Of a stretch of 64,000 nt of DNA, positions 24,438 through 34,508 are shown piece by piece. A program made the translations under genes and the position numbers. Source of the DNA: Flavobacteriales bacterium (GTDB lineage: Bacteria; Bacteroidota; Bacteroidia; Flavobacteriales_G; JALEGO01); the NCBI GenBank assembly GCA_020628935.1, contig JAHDEG010000011.1, forward strand, positions 1 through 64,000, read 5' to 3'. A model generated the notes under the pieces. The model did not search any database, had not been told where the DNA came from, and saw only the letters and a program-made list of their open reading frames with translations. Position 1 is the first letter of the stretch, and every line of letters begins with the position of its first letter.

Positions 24438-25070
24438 TTACTCACCTAGCATTCGTTCAATCATAGCCGCAGAATCTTCTGCAGTGTTTGCGCTCTCTAA
24501 ATGCTCTTCTATATCTTCTACTTTTATTTCTGGCTCTTCAACTGTTGTTTCAACATTATTTTCTACTTCTTCATGAACAGCGTCTTCTTTATGATCACCA
24601 GAGAGCATTGGCTTTACAAAAAACCATCCTACTAAAGCAAGAACTAAAACTGCAATTATGCCTATTATTAATCCCTTTTTACTTTTTTTAGGAGTATCAT
24701 TTAACTGATCATCCATAAAATCGAGCGAAGAATCTAATTCAGAAACTTTTCTTTTAGAACCAAAACTTGGAACTGGCTCTCCTTTAACCAAAGCATTAAC
24801 CTTAGTTACATATTTATAATTAAGATAAGCCATAACCTCAGCTTCCTTACCTTTAAACTCAGAAACCAATTTAGGCACATGCTTAAGCTTACTTTTTCTG
24901 TATTTAGTAAAAAATACTTCTAAATTTTCTTTCAAAGATTTAGATGCATCGTAGTAATCAACAGTAGAATCTTCAACTACTGATTTAATTTCGCTAGTTG
25001 TTTCTTCTATATTTGATAAAGACTCGCTGTTTAAGCCATCTTCCGCATCAATATTATTTTCATCTTGCAT
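24438..25070 (-). CDS. Single-pass membrane protein of unknown function, acidic tail
   Basis: The 210-residue product has an acidic N-terminal half, a basic helical stretch (F-F-T-K-Y-R-K-S-K-L-K-H), one transmembrane helix at about 132-153 (G-L-I-I-G-I-I-A-V-L-V-L-A-L-V-G), and a Glu-rich C-terminal tail. No family is recognised. The start is the ATG at 25070; a TTG 6 bases upstream is not needed. The gene precedes tRNA-Ser on the same strand and may be co-transcribed with it. A scaffold or membrane-tether role is a guess. Confidence 0.65.
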   Translation of the reverse strand: MQDENNIDAEDGLNSESLSNIEETTSEIKSVVEDSTVDYYDASKSLKENLEVFFTKYRKSKLKHVPKLVSEFKGKEAEVMAYLNYKYVTKVNALVKGEPVPSFGSKRKVSELDSSLDFMDDQLNDTPKKSKKGLIIGIIAVLVLALVGWFFVKPMLSGDHKEDAVHEEVENNVETTVEEPEIKVEDIEEHLESANTAEDSAAMIERMLGE

Positions 25071-25173
25071 AGCCAATAGTTGTAGGATTAACTCAAAAGT
25101 AATAAAAGCATTTATATAATACTAAAGCTATTTAATAAATGCTTCAAATGTTATCTGAATAAAAGTGAAAAAG

Positions 25174-27564
25174 TTAATATTTAATCCATTTTTGAGTAGC
25201 TACTTTTATGTTATTATCGTAAACTGAAACCTGGTAAGTTCCGGTGGCTAAACCATTAGCGCTGTTAATTTGACCTTCCATTGATATTATTGGCTCTTGC
25301 AATACAACTTCACCTAATATATTTCTTATTTGAATATATTTTGTAGTACTTGTAGCGTTTGCAAAAGAATAATTCAACAGCCCACTACTAGGGTTAGGGT
25401 AAAAGATAACATTCGTCTTTGTTGAAACCTCTTTTTGAGATAATGCTGCATCAAACACTTTAAAATCATCAAACCCGGCTTCTGTAATGTTTCCTTCAGG
25501 AATATCAACTGCTGTTACAATTAACTGAAGAGGTAAGGTTGTATTTACATAGTCTGACAAGGTATATGTATCTGACAACCATTCAGACATTGTTGAAGTA
25601 GCATCTCTAAACATCAATGTAACTGTTTGATTTCCGTCAGAAATTTTCACATCCATATAATCATTTAACGGATTATTACCCTGCGAATTGAAAGAAGAAA
25701 ACCAATGACTAAAACTTAGTTGAGCAGAGCCGTATCCATCCACATTAAAAAGAGGAGATTTTAATACTGTAATTCCATCATCAATATCATCCTCCCAAGG
25801 ATTATTGGTCATGTTATTTCCTGTTATATAAGCTTTTTCGCCACAATCGGTTGCTGCATCTGTATCTGGATTAGAAAGTGTTCCATCATCTTGTGCTGAA
25901 CCATTAGGAATGCCTCTTTCCCAATCGCCACTACTTGCTGTTGTTTCAACTACCCATCCCAAATCATTTTCAAAATTATCTTCATACCCCTCAATTAAAG
26001 AATATGATAAATTTGTATTTGAAGCATCTATAACTGTACTCGGCAAGCAAACTGGCTTGTATCCCCACTTAGAAACAGAAACTTCGTAAGTACCAGAAGG
26101 AATACCACAACGCTCAAAATTACCACTAGCATCTGTTATGAAATTATAACTAATGGCTTCATTGTACACCACTACTGAAACTCCTTCAACTGAATTACCT
26201 TGAGCATCTTGAACTATCCCTGCTAAATCTACCGCTGAAGAAACAGGTACTAATTCTACATCTAAATTAGTGGTTTGCCCATTCGTTAAGGTAACTCCAG
26301 TAACTTCTTTAGTTTCGTAACCAAACTTCGAGAATCGTATTGTATACGTGCCTAAGGTATGATAACCAGTGTTAAACGCACCGTCTTGTAGTGAAAATTT
26401 TTCTATATCTGTTCCTAAAATTTCTACTTTAACTCCATCCAAATTCGCTCCACAAACACCATCTGTTACGAATCCTTCTAAATAGCAGCCTCTCTTATAA
26501 ATAGGGAACAGCACAAACAATCCTTCTTCCATATCTGTTGCCAATATATTACCCGATGGTAAATAAGGGTAAGCTCCCCAACAGCCATTAAAACCATCTC
26601 CGCTCAAGGGAGATGTATCATAATTGCCCACTTCTATAAGGTTGTAAGGATGGTTTGCATCCACAATAGTTACGCCATCCCTATAATAAGATGTCACTAA
26701 ATATTTATCGTAATAGTGTGTGTTATGAGGAATAACATTTTCACCTGGACTGGATTGATAACGATCTAATTCCACCACATTTGACAAATCCGACACGTCA
26801 TACGATGCAACATATGCATTTGAAACCTCATCGGTAGTAAACACATAATTACCATCATCAGAAACCCAAACATTATGTGAAAACTCACTTGGTGTATCCC
26901 AAGCAGCCATAGTTACAGGGTTTGTTTTACTTGTTACATCTGCAGCTATTGTAATACCGTCATATACTGCTGAACCCCAAAGTGTATCTCCTCTAACTAC
27001 TCCATCGTGAAAATAATACTCATCGTATAAACCAGCTTCTGTAGGGTTCCAAGGATCTTGGCTTAAATCTAAAATTATTGCTCCTCCCTCACTATAATTT
27101 GCTCCAAAAACATAACAATATCCATTTTCATCTATATATAAATTATGTGCACTTTGAAAAGGATAATTTACTCCTGTATAGTATTTTGAAGCAATCGTAT
27201 CAGATGTAGCTAGTGTGCTCATATCTACAATTAACAAACCAAAACCGGTACCATCTTGGGTTCTATCTGTTGTTACATACGCATAATGCTTCCATGTTTT
27301 AATATCACGCCAAGTTGAGTTAAAGCCATCTCTATAAAATAACTCAGGCATTCCGTTTACCGGATCGGTAACATCTAGTATTGAAAAACCTTTTCGAGTT
27401 CCCACTAAAGCGTATTCATTTCCAAGAGAATCGGCATAACCCCAAACATCATTTAGTTTTTCGTTAGGATAAGTTCTGCTACCAAACGAGCCCATGTTTA
27501 ATTGAGCCACTAATAAAGTTGTAAAAAATGAAAATGTGAGTGAAAACGTAAGTTTTTTAATCAT
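25174..27564 (-). CDS. Choice-of-anchor B family T9SS type A protein
   Basis: The 796-residue product has a signal peptide ending L-V-A-Q, then LVIVD-type repeats (residues about 22-365, for example G-F-S-I-L-D-V-T-D-P, H-N-T-H-Y-Y-D-K-Y-L-V-T-S and P-S-G-N-I-L-A-T-D-M-E), the signature of the choice-of-anchor B family. Two carboxypeptidase-regulatory-like domains (about 370-440 and 450-520) and a further beta-sandwich domain (about 530-705) lead to a type A sorting tail (V-I-F-Y-P-N-P-S-S-G at about 722). It is a large surface or released protein; its substrate, if any, is unknown. It appears monocistronic. Confidence 0.88.
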   Translation of the reverse strand: MIKKLTFSLTFSFFTTLLVAQLNMGSFGSRTYPNEKLNDVWGYADSLGNEYALVGTRKGFSILDVTDPVNGMPELFYRDGFNSTWRDIKTWKHYAYVTTDRTQDGTGFGLLIVDMSTLATSDTIASKYYTGVNYPFQSAHNLYIDENGYCYVFGANYSEGGAIILDLSQDPWNPTEAGLYDEYYFHDGVVRGDTLWGSAVYDGITIAADVTSKTNPVTMAAWDTPSEFSHNVWVSDDGNYVFTTDEVSNAYVASYDVSDLSNVVELDRYQSSPGENVIPHNTHYYDKYLVTSYYRDGVTIVDANHPYNLIEVGNYDTSPLSGDGFNGCWGAYPYLPSGNILATDMEEGLFVLFPIYKRGCYLEGFVTDGVCGANLDGVKVEILGTDIEKFSLQDGAFNTGYHTLGTYTIRFSKFGYETKEVTGVTLTNGQTTNLDVELVPVSSAVDLAGIVQDAQGNSVEGVSVVVYNEAISYNFITDASGNFERCGIPSGTYEVSVSKWGYKPVCLPSTVIDASNTNLSYSLIEGYEDNFENDLGWVVETTASSGDWERGIPNGSAQDDGTLSNPDTDAATDCGEKAYITGNNMTNNPWEDDIDDGITVLKSPLFNVDGYGSAQLSFSHWFSSFNSQGNNPLNDYMDVKISDGNQTVTLMFRDATSTMSEWLSDTYTLSDYVNTTLPLQLIVTAVDIPEGNITEAGFDDFKVFDAALSQKEVSTKTNVIFYPNPSSGLLNYSFANATSTTKYIQIRNILGEVVLQEPIISMEGQINSANGLATGTYQVSVYDNNIKVATQKWIKY

Positions 27565-27669
27565 AAAGTATAGTTGTTAGGATGGTACTAAATATAACTA
27601 ATAATTACAGTCATATGCAACCAAATTAAAAATGAAACTAACCGCTTAAATAGAAATTTGTTGATTTAA

Positions 27670-30390
27670 CTAAAATTCTAACTCAAATTGATTTAATAAA
27701 TCATCGTCATTAGATTTAGGTTTTTTAGTCTTCTTAGGTTCTTTTTTTAGCTCAGCACCCTCGTTATTAACTTGAAGAGTTTCTTCAGTATTACCATCTA
27801 CTGACTCTTCAGCTGGCTCTTTCATCTCTACCAACTCACCCAAATTAGGTTGCAGAGGTTCTAACCTATTTATTGACTTTACTTTATTGGTTGTAAGTCT
27901 GTTACCTATAGCTTTTAATCCTTTTACAGAAATAAATTCTGCTACATTTATTGTTTCAGATTCTCTTTCTTTACCTTTTTCTTTTTTAAACTCTAGTTCT
28001 ACCATTGGTATCCAATCAGTAGATGCAAACTCCAAGTATGACTTTTCGTGCTCCGTTATAAAACTGACTTTTTTATCTGAATCTTCGGCTAAAAACCTTT
28101 TTACATTAAACTGTTCTTTTTCTCCATCCCAATATATACAAGAGATAGGTTTATTAGGCTTCCATTTTTCAATATGTATTAAATCATCATCAAAATGAGT
28201 AGATACATCTAATCCTACTAAACGATAATTACCTGATTGATTAATGGTTAGTATTTTATCTTCGGCACCAAACTCCCCTAAGTAATCTCCTCGCTCTTGC
28301 TTATTTAACCGCATTACAGAATCGTCAAACCATAGTTTAAGAGCTCCTAAAGTGGACAAGCCTTTTTCTTTTTGTTCGATTTTCTTTACCGGATATTTTG
28401 TTACCGTATTACCGGCTGCTCCTCTACCCTTAATGGCTAGTTCTCCAAAATCTTGTTCAAATTTTAGCTTTCTAACTTTAGCAATAGGTTTTAGAAGGAT
28501 AGATACCACCTCAGCTTCGCCATTAGGATTTACTGATAAATACAGTACTTCAGAGCCTTTAGCGCCTTTGGTTAAGGCATATTCTTTATCTCGGGTTATG
28601 GATGTAACTTGAAAACGTTTAGCATATGCTTTTTTACTTTCGCCATCCTTATAAATTAAATTATAAGTGGTGCGTTTGTCGCCTTTTTTCCAAACTGCTA
28701 CGTGAATAATATTTTTACCTACAAATGTTTTATTGGCAATTTTAGTGATTTGCATTACGCCATCCTTTCTAATAATAATTACATCATCAATATCTGAACA
28801 ATCGCACACAAACTCTGATTCTGACTTTTTGAGTCCCATGCCAATAAACCCTTCAGATCTATCAACATATAGTTTTGTATTAGCGACTGCAACATTTGTT
28901 CTTTCAATGGTGCCAAACGATCTTATTTCTGTTTTTCGATCCCTTCCTTTGCCGTATTTTTTCTTAATATCCTCATAAAACTTTATGCTAAAGTTTATGA
29001 TATCAGCGAGGTTTCCTTTTACAACTTCTAGCTCCTCTTCTAACCCTTTTATATAATTATCTGCTTTGAAGCTATCAAACTTTGAGATTCGCTTAATTTT
29101 AATCTCAACCAAACGCTCTACATCTTCATCTGTAACTGGTTTAATAAGATGCTTAATGTGAGGTTTTAATCCTTTGTGTATGGTTTCTATAATTTCATCC
29201 CAAGTTTCGCACTCTTCAATATCGCGATAGATACGATTTTCAATAAAAATTTTCTCTAATGAAGCAGCATGCCAAGAGTTTTCGAGCTCGTTTTTTCGTA
29301 TTTCTAATTCGAGTTGAAGCAGGTTACGGGTGTTTTCTGTATTTTTTCTTAGAATATCTTCAACACCAATGAAATGTGGTTTATCATTTTCAATGATACA
29401 GGCGTTAGGCGAAATAGATATTTCACAATCTGTAAATGCATAAAGTGCATCAATCATTTTATCAGGAGATAAACCAGCATTTAAATGAACGAGTATTTCA
29501 ACATTTTCGGCCGTATTATCTTCTATCTTTTTTATTTTTATTTTGCCCTTAGTATTTGCTTTAAGAATAGAATCAATTAGGGAGGAAGTTGTTGTATTAA
29601 AAGGTATCTCTGTTATTACCAACGTTTTTTTATCAAGAGCATCAATTTTAGCTCTAACACGAATTTTCCCCCCCCTTAGTCCGTTATTATATGCAGAAAA
29701 ATCTGCAGTACCGCCTGTTAAAAAATCTGGTAAAAGTGTGAATTTTTTCCCTTTTAAATGTTTTATTGAGCAATCTATAAGCTCATTAAAATTATGAGGC
29801 AAAATTTTGCAAGCCAAACCTACGGCAATACCTTCTGCACCCTGTGCTAAAAGCAATGGAAACTTTACGGGTAAGTTTAAGGGTTCCCTATTTCTACCAT
29901 CGTAAGATAATTGCCAGTTTGTAGTTTTCGGATTAAATACTACATCTAAAGCGAATTTAGAAAGCCTTGCTTCTATATATCTCGGTGCTGCAGAACGATC
30001 TCCGGTAAAAATATTACCCCAGTTTCCTTGCATGTCAATTAACAAATCTTTTTGTCCTAATTGAACCATCGCATCACCAATAGAAGCATCACCATGTGGG
30101 TGATATTTCATTGTGTTACCAATTACATTGGCAACTTTATTGTATCGACCGTCTTCCAATTCACGCATTGAATGAAGAATACGTCTTTGTACTGGTTTAA
30201 AACCATCGTTAACCATTGGCACCGCCCGTTCTAAAATAACGTAAGAAGCATAATCAAGAAAGTACTCATTGTACATACCTGATACCGGAATAATTTTATC
30301 TCCTTCAGAACCATCGCTTGCTGAGGCATTTAAAAACTCTTCGTCTTTCTCTTCTTCTTCGTTATTTGAATGATCATCTGCCATATACAT
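27670..30390 (-). CDS. parC: DNA topoisomerase IV subunit A
   Basis: The 906-residue product carries the type IIA breakage-reunion domain: P-V-Q-R-R-I-L-H-S-M near residue 67, Y-H-P-H-G-D-A-S near 97, and the catalytic tyrosine Y138 in A-A-P-R-Y-I-E. A GyrA-like C-terminal beta-propeller region and a Lys/Glu-rich tail follow. It relaxes and decatenates DNA together with ParE, which is not in the window. ParC rather than GyrA is chosen because the propeller region lacks an obvious GyrA box; I am fairly but not wholly sure. Two ATGs (30390 and 30384) are possible starts; a TTATTTTG element lies just before them. Confidence 0.88.
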   Translation of the reverse strand: MYMADDHSNNEEEEKDEEFLNASASDGSEGDKIIPVSGMYNEYFLDYASYVILERAVPMVNDGFKPVQRRILHSMRELEDGRYNKVANVIGNTMKYHPHGDASIGDAMVQLGQKDLLIDMQGNWGNIFTGDRSAAPRYIEARLSKFALDVVFNPKTTNWQLSYDGRNREPLNLPVKFPLLLAQGAEGIAVGLACKILPHNFNELIDCSIKHLKGKKFTLLPDFLTGGTADFSAYNNGLRGGKIRVRAKIDALDKKTLVITEIPFNTTTSSLIDSILKANTKGKIKIKKIEDNTAENVEILVHLNAGLSPDKMIDALYAFTDCEISISPNACIIENDKPHFIGVEDILRKNTENTRNLLQLELEIRKNELENSWHAASLEKIFIENRIYRDIEECETWDEIIETIHKGLKPHIKHLIKPVTDEDVERLVEIKIKRISKFDSFKADNYIKGLEEELEVVKGNLADIINFSIKFYEDIKKKYGKGRDRKTEIRSFGTIERTNVAVANTKLYVDRSEGFIGMGLKKSESEFVCDCSDIDDVIIIRKDGVMQITKIANKTFVGKNIIHVAVWKKGDKRTTYNLIYKDGESKKAYAKRFQVTSITRDKEYALTKGAKGSEVLYLSVNPNGEAEVVSILLKPIAKVRKLKFEQDFGELAIKGRGAAGNTVTKYPVKKIEQKEKGLSTLGALKLWFDDSVMRLNKQERGDYLGEFGAEDKILTINQSGNYRLVGLDVSTHFDDDLIHIEKWKPNKPISCIYWDGEKEQFNVKRFLAEDSDKKVSFITEHEKSYLEFASTDWIPMVELEFKKEKGKERESETINVAEFISVKGLKAIGNRLTTNKVKSINRLEPLQPNLGELVEMKEPAEESVDGNTEETLQVNNEGAELKKEPKKTKKPKSNDDDLLNQFELEF

Positions 30391-30477
30391 ACAAAATAAC
30401 TAAAATTTTTGAGCTATATCTAACGTATCGATTATATTTTTATTACAGACTTTAAATGGTAATATGTCAATTTTCAG

Positions 30478-30485
30478 CACCTTTG
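30478..30485 (+). promoter_or_regulatory. -7-like promoter element abutting a start codon
   Basis: CACCTTTG matches TAnnTTTG at seven of eight positions and is separated from the ATG at 30490 by only CACT. If it is used, the mRNA is leaderless or nearly so. Confidence 0.4.
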
Positions 30486-30489
30486 CACT

Positions 30490-31656
30490 ATGAGATTAAT
30501 GATTTTATTGTCACGAATTCCATATCCCCTTGAAAAAGGAGACAAATTGCGTGCATTTAATCAAATAAAATTATTAGCAAAGGAAAATGAAATTACCCTT
30601 TGCTGCTTAACTGATAGCAAGCCTCATAAAGAAGCTCATAAAATACTAAGCGAGTTTTGTAAAAACACCTATTTTATTAAACTAAATAAGTTTAAGATCT
30701 ATCAAAATACGCTCTCTTCTTATTTTGATAAGAAACCTTTACAAACACACTATTTTTATCAAGAGGAAGCACAAAAAAAGATAGACCAAATAATACAAGA
30801 TCATGCACCTCAACATATTTACTGCCAGCTTATTAGGGTTACTGAATATGTTAAAAAGTATAGCTTTATCCCTAAAACGCTAGACTATATGGATTGTCTA
30901 TCAGTTGGAATGAAACGAAGAAGCAATAAAACTTCACTGTTATCTACCTTTTTTAAAGATGAAGCTAAAAGATTAGCTAACTATGAAAACCTAATATTTG
31001 ATTTATTTGAACATAAAACAATTATATCAGAACAAGATAAACAGGAAATTAAACACCCTTTAAAAAATAATATTCACGTTATACCTAATGGAATAGATAC
31101 ATCTTTTTTCTCGCCAACAGCAATTTCAAGAGATAAAGAATTTGACCTAGTATTTACAGGTAATATGGGATACCCACCCAATATTGATTGCGCCCAATAC
31201 TTAGCTTCTGAAATAATGCCACTACTAGTTAAGAAAAAACCTGAAATAAAATTATTAATTAGCGGGGCAAACCCCAGTGCAAAGGTTCGTAAACTAGCAA
31301 ACAAAAACATAATTGTGACCGGATGGGTAGACGATATTAGAGAATCGTATGCTAAAGGAAAAATATTCATCGCTCCTTTAAAATTAGGCTCAGGATTACA
31401 AAACAAACTCCTAGAGGCTATGGCCATGCAAATACCCTGCATAACTTCTCAATTGGCTAATGGAGCCTTAAATGCGAATCAGAATGAACAAATTTTAATT
31501 GCTGAGAAAGCTCAAGAATATGTTCAACACATTTTTAAATTATTGGAGGATAAACCACTTTACAATCGTATTTCTAAAAATGGGTACGAGCATGTACTTG
31601 AAAATTTTAGCTGGCAATCTTCAGTCAATAAATTGAACAATATTTTACACACTTAA
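30490..31656 (+). CDS. Glycosyltransferase family 4, TIGR03087-like
   Basis: The 388-residue product has two Rossmann-like lobes. The N-terminal part starts L-S-R-I-P-Y-P-L-E-K-G-D-K-L-R, characteristic of the EpsH/PEP-CTERM-associated sugar transferases, and the C-terminal lobe (about 200-370) carries I-P-N-G-I-D, F-T-G-N-M, and the nucleotide-sugar binding region S-G-L-Q-N-K-L-L-E-A-M-A-M. It moves a sugar from an activated nucleotide donor to a lipid or glycan acceptor, probably for surface polysaccharide. The acceptor is not predictable. It is followed after 7 bases by the DUF4105 gene. Confidence 0.85.
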   Translation: MRLMILLSRIPYPLEKGDKLRAFNQIKLLAKENEITLCCLTDSKPHKEAHKILSEFCKNTYFIKLNKFKIYQNTLSSYFDKKPLQTHYFYQEEAQKKIDQIIQDHAPQHIYCQLIRVTEYVKKYSFIPKTLDYMDCLSVGMKRRSNKTSLLSTFFKDEAKRLANYENLIFDLFEHKTIISEQDKQEIKHPLKNNIHVIPNGIDTSFFSPTAISRDKEFDLVFTGNMGYPPNIDCAQYLASEIMPLLVKKKPEIKLLISGANPSAKVRKLANKNIIVTGWVDDIRESYAKGKIFIAPLKLGSGLQNKLLEAMAMQIPCITSQLANGALNANQNEQILIAEKAQEYVQHIFKLLEDKPLYNRISKNGYEHVLENFSWQSSVNKLNNILHT

Positions 31657-31663
31657 TAAGCAA

Positions 31664-32788
31664 ATGAATCATTTTAAAACGATAATAATTATTTTTTTCA
31701 GCCTGTTATCTTCAATCTCAATAGCCCAAGATAAAACAGAAATATCAATTATAACTTGTTCAGCTGGTGATGAGTTATACTCAGCCTTTGGCCATACAGC
31801 TATTAGAATAAAAGATTTGTCAAAAAACAGAGATGATGTTTTTAATTTTGGAACATTTAATTTTAGTGAGCCTAACTTTTATATAAAGTTTATGAGAGGA
31901 AAGCTGAATTATTACCTAGATGTTGACGAATACAAACGATTTATTAGAACATATGTTTATGAACACCGAGAGGTAAGAGAGCAAGTTTTAAACCTAACGG
32001 AAGACCAAACCAACAGATTTATTAAGATACTTGAAAAAACCTATGAAAGTGAAGACCGATATTATAAGTATGATTTTCTTTATAACAATTGCTCAACTAA
32101 AATATGGGAACTTATTAAAAACGTAGTAAATAACGATTTAATTATTGATGAGGAAAGCGAGAACAAAACATTTAGAAATGCTATACATTCTTACCTTTTA
32201 GAAAAACAATGGGCACAATTTGGCATTGATATCGCTTTAGGAATGCCTACAGATAAAATTATGAATAAAGAGGAAGAAAATTTCTTACCTGAACTTTTAG
32301 AAAACAACTTAAACCACACTTATACAAACGGTAATAAAATAGTTAAAAGCTCTTCTAAACTAATACCCGGGGCTGACTTTAATAAAAAGTCTCTTCACTA
32401 CCCTTTAATAGCAAGTATATTACTATTAATTACTTTTTTTGCTGTTGCTAAAAGCAAAAAATTAAAGTTACTACGTGTATTGTATGGCATTTTTCATGTT
32501 ATTATTTTACTAATAATTATAGTAGTTCTTCTGTTGTGGTTTTGGACAGATCATGATGCTACACAAGTAAATCAAAACCTAATATGGCTAATTCCAGCTT
32601 TAGCCTTTTTATTTTTCAGAAAATGGTTACTACAAAATGATAAAAAAGCAACTTACATTGGCTTTGGGATATTAATTGTTGTGAGTTTTATGATTTTAAA
32701 CGGGCTTTTAAATATTGCAATAGCTCCATTACTAATAATTAGCTTACTCGTACCTACTTTACTATTAAAAGCGGGGTTAAAAACTTAG
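31664..32788 (+). CDS. DUF4105 family membrane protein
   Basis: The 374-residue product has a signal peptide (ending S-I-A-Q), a DUF4105 domain at about 23-190 with the motif T-C-S-A-G-D-E-L-Y-S-A-F-G-H-T and N-N-C-S-T-K, and four or five C-terminal hydrophobic helices (about 245-370). The Cys and His residues in these motifs recall papain-like or NlpC-type active sites, but no activity is established for the family. It follows the glycosyltransferase by 7 bases, likely co-transcribed. It is probably an inner-membrane protein with a periplasmic domain. Confidence 0.85.
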   Translation: MNHFKTIIIIFFSLLSSISIAQDKTEISIITCSAGDELYSAFGHTAIRIKDLSKNRDDVFNFGTFNFSEPNFYIKFMRGKLNYYLDVDEYKRFIRTYVYEHREVREQVLNLTEDQTNRFIKILEKTYESEDRYYKYDFLYNNCSTKIWELIKNVVNNDLIIDEESENKTFRNAIHSYLLEKQWAQFGIDIALGMPTDKIMNKEEENFLPELLENNLNHTYTNGNKIVKSSSKLIPGADFNKKSLHYPLIASILLLITFFAVAKSKKLKLLRVLYGIFHVIILLIIIVVLLLWFWTDHDATQVNQNLIWLIPALAFLFFRKWLLQNDKKATYIGFGILIVVSFMILNGLLNIAIAPLLIISLLVPTLLLKAGLKT

Positions 32789-32820
32789 TATTTCTTAACT
32801 TTACACATAAAAATTTACAA

Positions 32821-34086
32821 ATGATTAAAGCAAACAATCCTAATTTAAAAAGCTGGGCACCTATTGATAAAAACAGTGACTTTTCTTTACAGAATTTACC
32901 CTTTGGCATTTTTAAAACCAAGCAACTTACTAAAAGAGTGGGCGTGGCTTTGGGCGATAATGTAATTGACTTACACACACTTTCAGAATTAGGATACTTG
33001 AGTCGTTTACAGCTAGGAGAGGTTTTAAATCAAGAATATTTAAACCCGCTAATGAAATTTGGAAAATTAGCGACTAGAGAGTTAAGAAATCGTATTTCAG
33101 AGTTATTTACCGATTCTAACGATGAACTTAAAAAAAATGAACACCATGTTAAGCAGGTTTTAATCCCCATGAATATGGTAGAAGTGTGCTTACCGGTAAA
33201 TATTGGAGACTACACCGATTTTTACTCCAGCGAGCAACATGCCTACAATGTAGGATGTATGTTTAGAGACCCAGATAATGCACTCCTCCCAAACTGGAAG
33301 CATTTACCTGTTGCATATCACGGTAGAGCCTCCTCTATTATTCCTTCAGAACAAGATATTTATCGCCCAAAAGGACAACAAAAACCAGATGATAGTAACC
33401 CTGTATTTGGAAACTCCAAATTATTAGACTTTGAATTAGAAATGGGCTTTATCACTTATGATGGTAAACCATTAGGAGAATCAATTAGCACAAAAGAAGC
33501 CGAAGACTATATTTTTGGAATGGTACTTTGTAACGACTGGAGTGCGAGAGATATTCAAAAATGGGAATATATTCCGTTAGGTCCATTCTTAGCAAAAAAC
33601 TTTGCAACATCAATATCTTGCTGGGTTGTAACATTAGATGCATTAGCACCATTTAAAACCGAAGGGCCAGTTCAAGAGCCTAAGGTACTTCCTTATTTAG
33701 AATACGAAGGCAATAACCATTATGATGTAAATTTAGAAGTAATTTTAGAAACACCTGAAGGCAAGCAAAAGTCTGTGAGCAAATCCAATTATAAAAACAT
33801 GTATTGGAACATGAATCAGCAATTAGCACATCATACTGTAAATGGCTGTAATGTTAGAGCAGGAGACATGATGGCTTCAGGTACTATTAGTGGCAACGAT
33901 GAAACTTCTTATGGCTCTATGTTAGAAATTAGCTGGAAAGGCACAAAACCTGTTGAAATGCCTGACGGAACTACCCGAAAGTTTATTCAAGATAATGATA
34001 CCGTAATAATGAAAGGTCATTGCATTAAAAATAATATTAGAGTTGGCTTTGGAGAAGTAAAAAGTAAAGTTTTACCTGCTAAATGA
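32821..34086 (+). CDS. fahA: Fumarylacetoacetase
   Basis: The 421-residue product matches fumarylacetoacetate hydrolases along its whole length: S-W-A-P-I-D and F-S-L-Q-N-L-P-F-G at the start, D-Y-T-D-F-Y-S-S near 135, A-Y-H-G-R-A-S-S-I near 168, and L-E-M-G-F for metal binding further on. The enzyme is cytosolic, Mg/Ca-dependent, and splits fumarylacetoacetate to fumarate and acetoacetate, the last step of tyrosine and phenylalanine breakdown. Other pathway genes (hppD, hmgA) are not in the window. A TAACTTTA promoter-like element lies at 32796-32803. Its stop overlaps the next gene by ATGA. Confidence 0.95.
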   Translation: MIKANNPNLKSWAPIDKNSDFSLQNLPFGIFKTKQLTKRVGVALGDNVIDLHTLSELGYLSRLQLGEVLNQEYLNPLMKFGKLATRELRNRISELFTDSNDELKKNEHHVKQVLIPMNMVEVCLPVNIGDYTDFYSSEQHAYNVGCMFRDPDNALLPNWKHLPVAYHGRASSIIPSEQDIYRPKGQQKPDDSNPVFGNSKLLDFELEMGFITYDGKPLGESISTKEAEDYIFGMVLCNDWSARDIQKWEYIPLGPFLAKNFATSISCWVVTLDALAPFKTEGPVQEPKVLPYLEYEGNNHYDVNLEVILETPEGKQKSVSKSNYKNMYWNMNQQLAHHTVNGCNVRAGDMMASGTISGNDETSYGSMLEISWKGTKPVEMPDGTTRKFIQDNDTVIMKGHCIKNNIRVGFGEVKSKVLPAK

Positions 34087-34502
34087 GCTCTCGCTTAGTA
34101 ACAATTCATCAGTTTTCATACCAGCATGAAATCATAGGGCTCATACCCCTTCTTGAATCTCATAATATAAATTTTCATTTTGCAGATTTAGAGACTGTTA
34201 CTATAGACCCTCTTCTTTCTCAGGCAATTGGAGGTATAAGACTGCAAGTAAATTCTAATCAAGTTAATGAAGCAAGAGAAATAGTAGACGAGTTTTTAAT
34301 TAACAAAGCAGAAGCAGAACTTGAGTCTGAAATTATATTAAACAACGAATTCTATTACAAGACAGATGAAGAAAAATGCAAAACCTGCAATTCTGAAGAT
34401 AAAGTTTACATTAAACAAAAAAGCTTTTTGAGTAAACTATTTGGCAACAAGCAACATAACTATTACTGTAAAAAGTGTGCAAATACTTGGAAAGGAAAAT
34501 AG
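34083..34502 (+). CDS. DUF2007-type protein with C-terminal zinc ribbon
   Basis: The 139-residue product has an N-terminal DUF2007-like domain (about 1-75; F-S-Y-Q-H-E-I-I-G-L-I-P-L-L-E, typical of the PII-like 'putative signal transducing' family) and a C-terminal zinc ribbon with C99-x2-C102 and C129-x2-C132. It overlaps the fahA stop by 4 bases, so translation is coupled. The function is unknown; a small-molecule or metal sensing role is only suggested by the domain types. Confidence 0.75.
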   Translation: MSSRLVTIHQFSYQHEIIGLIPLLESHNINFHFADLETVTIDPLLSQAIGGIRLQVNSNQVNEAREIVDEFLINKAEAELESEIILNNEFYYKTDEEKCKTCNSEDKVYIKQKSFLSKLFGNKQHNYYCKKCANTWKGK

Positions 34503-34508
34503 ATTAAA